NCBI GenBank assembly: GCA_024180945.1
Contig: JAKSGN010000026.1
Location: 1 to 64,000 of the forward strand
Length of the DNA: 64,000 bases
Direction of reading: 5' to 3'
Source of the DNA: Macrophomina tecta
Lineage: Eukaryota > Ascomycota > Dothideomycetes > Botryosphaeriales > Botryosphaeriaceae
Below, one piece after another: positions 60,690 through 64,000 of this stretch (position 1 is its first letter; each line of letters begins with the position of its first letter). Made by a program: the position numbers and the translations under genes. Under the pieces are notes generated by a model. That model was given only the letters and a program-made list of their open reading frames with translations. It did not search any database and was not told the origin of the DNA.

Positions 60690-61795
60690 ACCACCTTCAT
60701 GCCACCACAACGCACTCCTTTAAAGGAACTCTTCGGTCCTCATGTTCCAAATCACCAGTACTCTCCTACCAGCGTGGCATCCTGCTTGCCTGCCAGGCGT
60801 TAGGGCAGAAGCCGGCGTGGTTTCGTAAGGAGCTTGGCGTGCCGAAATCTTCGCTACAATACACCCACCAGCAAGCGACGCTGCGCAACGACGGCAGGCC
60901 ACAGCTTCGTTCTGGTAGGCCGAAACTACTATCAGATAGCGATAAACGACATATTCTTCGTATCGTACGAAAGGACCCCAAGCTCACGTATAAGGAGGTC
61001 CGCGAATAGACGGGTGTCGTCTGCCACGACCGGACTATTGCGCGCCTGTTGGACACGTATAATCTACGCAAATAGCGCGCAGCAGGCCGGCCAGAGCTTA
61101 CCGAAGAACACGCAGCTATCGGCCTTGCCTAGGTACTGGAGCATCTCGACTGGACCGAGCAGCAATGGGCGAAAGTTATCTGGTCAGATGAGTGCTCTGC
61201 GGAGCGAGGAGGCGGCAAGAAACATGAATGATATTTTCGCACACCTAAGCAGAAGTGGGAGCGCCCAATGATCCAAACGTACGCTAAAGGTAAGGAAGTA
61301 TCTGTTATGGTTTGGGCCGCATTTTTAGGCAAGCGTGGAAGGTCTAAACTACACGTAATGGTGCGTGATCCGGAGGCGAAGAGGGGAGGGTATTCTACGA
61401 ACTCCTACCTCGAAGTACTTAAGAAAAATATACCTACTATTTAGCGCAGAGGCATGCTCTTTATACAAGATAACGCGTCTATCCATACGGCTATTAAAGT
61501 ACGCAATTTGTTTGAAGAAAAGCGTATAAACGTTATTCGTTTGCCAGCTTGCAGTCCGGATTTAAATCTAATCGAACACATCTGGTTTCATTTGAAAGCA
61601 AAGGTTCTAGAACTTTATCTAGAACTAAATAACGCATCTGGGGGCGAGGATATAATAAAAGAGAAGCTAGGCAACGCACTAAAGGAAGCGTGGGAGTAAT
61701 TACCATAGTCACTTTTCGACTCTGTATTAGGTAGTATGAAGCGGAGGTGTGAGGCAGTAATTGCTGCAGACGGCTGGCACACTAAGTACTAGAAG
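60690..61795 (+). pseudogene. Tc1 transposase (DD34E) with a few stops
   Basis: Reads QRGILLACQALGQKPAWFRK and SSLQYTHQQATLRNDGRPQL as the helix-turn-helix, then the catalytic triad VIWSDECS, LFIQDNASIHTA and SPDLNLIEHIWFHLK; 34 residues lie between the second Asp and the Glu, the Tc1 pattern. About six in-frame stops (for example VRE-stop-TGV, IPTI-stop-RRG) and a frameshift near 60760-60780 inactivate it. Most stops are TAG, again compatible with C-to-T or G-to-A changes. No convincing terminal repeats were found. Confidence 0.8.
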
Positions 61796-61973
61796 AAAAC
61801 TAACACCAAATTCATTCTCAGCAGTCATTTTTGACCCATCACCAATGTTGTATAAGCAGCAGAAAGCATGCATTGAGAAACAACGACTTTCGTGGGTGGT
61901 GGCGATCGCTTATGCTCGCCAAGCGTACGGAAACTTGTCAGGTCACCGTAGAAGGCTAGTTCCTTCTTCAACA

Positions 61974-62234
61974 TCATGTTATCAAAATCGTCCGCCCGTC
62001 ACCGAGATTGCAGGAGACCGCGATATCGTGTTTGAGGATGAGCTCGGAATGTCTCCCCACGAGATCCGCGTGAGCGTCCATTATGCTGGCGAACTTTCGC
62101 ATCCAATAGTTCACCTCGCTGAGGAGGCAAGCAACCCTTTGCGCCTCGGTTCGCGTGTACTCGAGGGCTGACTTTCCGTGTTCGTGGAGCTCCTGTAGCC
62201 TAGGCAGTTCTGTGTTGGAGAGAATATCCTGCAT
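61974..62234 (-). CDS. Small helical ORF of unknown function
   Basis: 86 codons from ATG 62234 (MQDILSNTELPRLQELHEHG), predicted mainly helical. No family recognised. The upstream minus-strand sequence to 62410 has an open frame (MQPRQILNITERLHISIV) followed by a GTAAGATC-like donor, but the phases do not join, so a two-exon model is not supported. Confidence 0.3.
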   Translation of the reverse strand: MQDILSNTELPRLQELHEHGKSALEYTRTEAQRVACLLSEVNYWMRKFASIMDAHADLVGRHSELILKHDIAVSCNLGDGRTILIT

Positions 62235-62907
62235 GCTGATTTGAGTCTGAAAGGTCAGCCTCGCGCTGGACGTGCTAATTTCATGATCTTACCTCGCTGT
62301 GGTAGATCATATTGCTGTGAGATCTTAGAGGTGTCGGAGGATTGGGCCTGTTGGCGCACTATGGAGATGTGGAGTCTTTCCGTAATGTTCAGTATCTGCC
62401 GCGGCTGCATTGAATATACGCTAAACTAAAGAAGGCAACTGCAAACTCGACAGCATGCGAAGTATCTCGATCTAAGCGCTTGTCAAAGCTCGAATGTTAA
62501 TAAGCCGCAATCGGTGAGCCAAGCGCTGGATCACTTATCGGACTGGCGAGTTATTAAGAACCCTAGTCCCGGGCAGAGGTTGCTACAAGTCCGCGCACAT
62601 TCTGCTGCGCCGCACACATCCTTTATCAGCCGCTCAATATTCCGCCGCCGGCGCGTATCGCCGAGCTAGGCCTAGGGCGAGCTACGAGCAACGAGCCATG
62701 AGCCATTCTGGCGTCCTCATTCGAACGAGTCCGCCCTTAGCCGTGCACGCAGCACCCGAACTTTTCGCCCCATTCTCTGGAGCCTAGCATTCCACTCATC
62801 CGCCAACATCATTGTCCAACGCACAGTACAAAGGTCCTTTCCGGACTTACCCTTCGACGGCCACGCAGCTCGACGGAAAGCTTACACGTGCCAGCGCTGA
62901 GAAAACC

Positions 62908-63231
62908 ATGGACTCCCTCACTCACAAATATCGCGCCATTGAAGCCCTCCATCAAGCTAGTCCGGCTTTGATTGCCGCTTGCTTCGTCCTGGGTGTCATT
63001 CTCGATGTCGCAATCCGGTTACCTTCCAGGAGACGAGCAAGCCAGAAGCGATGGAGACAGGCAGCCATATCTCTAGTATGGCTTGCAATCTTCAGTTACG
63101 CGAGCGAGGCCGTCCTCTACGTGGTTCACAGCCTCATAGAACGCGGTTGGTGGGCTGGTCAAGATAGCGTTATCTTCGTCATATCTTCTTGTCAAACATT
63201 AAGCGTTACAGGACTATCCGCGGCTTACTAG
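62908..63231 (+). pseudogene. N-terminal fragment of an ABC transporter (TMD0, HMT1-like)
   Basis: ATG 62908 (MDSLTHKYRAIEALHQASPA). Three hydrophobic segments, around ALIAACFVLGVILDVAI, AAISLVWLAIFSYASEAVLYVV and SVIFVISSC, with EAVLYVVHSLIERGWWAGQD between. Helix pattern and the G-W-W-x-G loop resemble the N-terminal extension of fungal vacuolar/mitochondrial half-size ABC transporters. The frame stops at 63231, and no ABC core follows in the next 700 bp. It may be a first exon, but a broken gene seems likelier. The assignment is tentative. Confidence 0.4.
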
Positions 63232-63333
63232 CCCGACACTGTAGTATAAAGGGATTCTCCCCCACCACTCGTTACACTCTTCAGTAGCATCGTCAATCCA
63301 TTCTCTACTCATTACAAAGTCTTACAAATGGAG

Positions 63334-63402
63334 TTACTGCTGTTCAACACCATGCCAAGTAATATGAGCGTGTTACTGCTGTTTAACACCATGCTAAGTA
63401 AT
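63334..63402 (+). repeat. Two tandem 39-bp units
   Basis: TTACTGCTGTTCAACACCAT and the following ten bases at 63334-63363 recur at 63373-63402 with two C/T differences. Confidence 0.8.
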
Positions 63403-63574
63403 TACCTAACATGCAGACCCCGGCCGCTTTCAGAGCGGTAAGGATTAGGCTAGGAACCCCCTGTGAATATACCCTGCAAGAGGTGGATTGTATCCGATAG
63501 GGTGGTTTATGCGTTTTCGGCCTGAATGAGGGTGGATTTAGTATTTTCGTCTAAAGTCTTTCGTAGCACTTCGA

Positions 63575-63598
63575 CATCATATATGTCCATATATGATG
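63575..63598. repeat. 24-bp near-perfect palindrome
   Basis: CATCATATATG and its complement separated by TC. AT-rich hairpin; no neighbouring element identified. Confidence 0.7.
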
Positions 63599-63955
63599 AA
63601 GTGAATGGAGAATGGGTAGGTCACGAGCCTCCTATAGCTTGACCTTAGTCCGAATCAAGCAACAGGCTTGCTGTTGGATTTGTTGGTGGTACCATCAATG
63701 GAGAATGAGTGGCATGAGGACTGAGAGGGCGGCTCAGGAGGAGGCCTCTTATCCGTCCTTGTCAATGACTAAGCTAAATCTAATGTACAAACACGTGATA
63801 TTCCAACAGATCCTTGTACCCTGTGCGGTGGTGTAGTTCCCGGAAGGGTAAGAGCACGCGTGGGCAGCCAGCGCCAACTTCGACTCTTTCGAGACATCCA
63901 ACCATCCCAAGAACGTCTACAAAAGTGCGGATTCTTCAACCTCGCAACAATCGCC

Positions 63956-64000
63956 ATGATTTCCCGCGCTTTTCTCGCCGTCCTCCCCCGCTTCCGCGCC
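63956..64000 (+). CDS. Start of a gene cut by the window edge, probable mitochondrial presequence
   Basis: ATG 63956 in a CGCC-ATG context begins MISRAFLAVLPRFRA, an Arg/Ser/Ala/Phe-rich amphipathic start without acidic residues, typical of mitochondrial targeting peptides. Only 15 codons are visible, so the call is weak. Confidence 0.35.
   Translation, partial: MISRAFLAVLPRFRA

Noticed and set aside
60172..60723. 183-codon ORF on the plus strand
   Set aside because: Starts at TTG, has no domain, and overlaps palindromes and the Tc1 start.
1..64000. CRISPR array, tRNA or rRNA genes
   Set aside because: Tandem repeats are short minisatellites or transposon subterminal repeats without spacers; no tRNA A/B box pair or rRNA sequence was seen. 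The DNA is eukaryotic.

Overview
The window looks like a transposon-rich compartment of a filamentous ascomycete (Pezizomycotina, probably Sordariomycetes) genome. Evidence: host genes carry short 50-100 bp GT-AG introns with CTAAC-like branch points, coding DNA is GC-rich, fungal-type transposons dominate (hAT with BED finger, Fot/pogo, Tc1, piggyBac, Tad-like LINEs), and older copies show CpA-to-TpA / TpG-to-TpA decay of the kind made by repeat-induced point mutation (RIP).

Layout. 1-5.3 kb: a hAT element nested in the 3' end of a second hAT element. 5.4-8.8 kb: minisatellite, a LINE ORF1 fragment, and a RIP-decayed second LINE family ending in an ATC tail. 9.1-12 kb: a decayed intron-containing integrase gene with a Cys-rich tail. 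12.9-15.6 kb: an apparently intact hAT element with a perfect 8-bp target duplication. 15.7-17.9 kb: another hAT transposase with one stop. 18.2-20.6 kb: an intact piggyBac gene inside 40-bp inverted repeats. 20.6-22.6 kb: Fot/pogo fragments, one a complete internally deleted element with 51-bp inverted repeats. 24-25.3 kb: heavily decayed Tc1 transposase. 25.7-26.7 kb: a seven-helix (fungal rhodopsin-like/SAT4) gene or pseudogene. 27.3-28.6 kb: decayed Fot/pogo gene. 28.8-31.1 kb: a LINE with intact ORF1 and internally deleted ORF2. 32.8-34.6 kb: host coiled-coil gene with one intron. 35.3-40.4 kb: LINE, CDC20 fragment, LINE. 40.7-48.2 kb is a gene island: eight-finger C2H2 protein, MYND/pRiA4b-ORF3-like protein, a small two-exon protein and an SREBP-type bHLH regulator. 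48.3-54.2 kb: remnant of a telomere-linked-helicase-like gene, hAT remnant, a hAT element broken by a solo LTR, and a truncated repeat-family gene. 54.9-56.4 kb: a long uncharacterised protein. 57.7-59.5 kb: a complete, intact Fot/pogo element inserted in an open reading frame. 60.7-61.8 kb: a Tc1 element with a few stops. 62-64 kb: small ORFs, an ABC-transporter N-terminal fragment and the start of a gene cut by the window edge.

There is no operon logic. The genes at 40.7-48.2 kb are ordinary host genes; most of the rest is a layered record of insertions. Order of events can be read in places (hAT into hAT; solo LTR into hAT; LINE/CDC20/LINE junctions). RIP-decayed copies coexist with nearly identical, undecayed LINE copies and intact hAT, piggyBac and Fot genes, so RIP appears to have been old, weak or incomplete here. 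I found no tRNA, rRNA, CRISPR array or convincing new multi-gene system.
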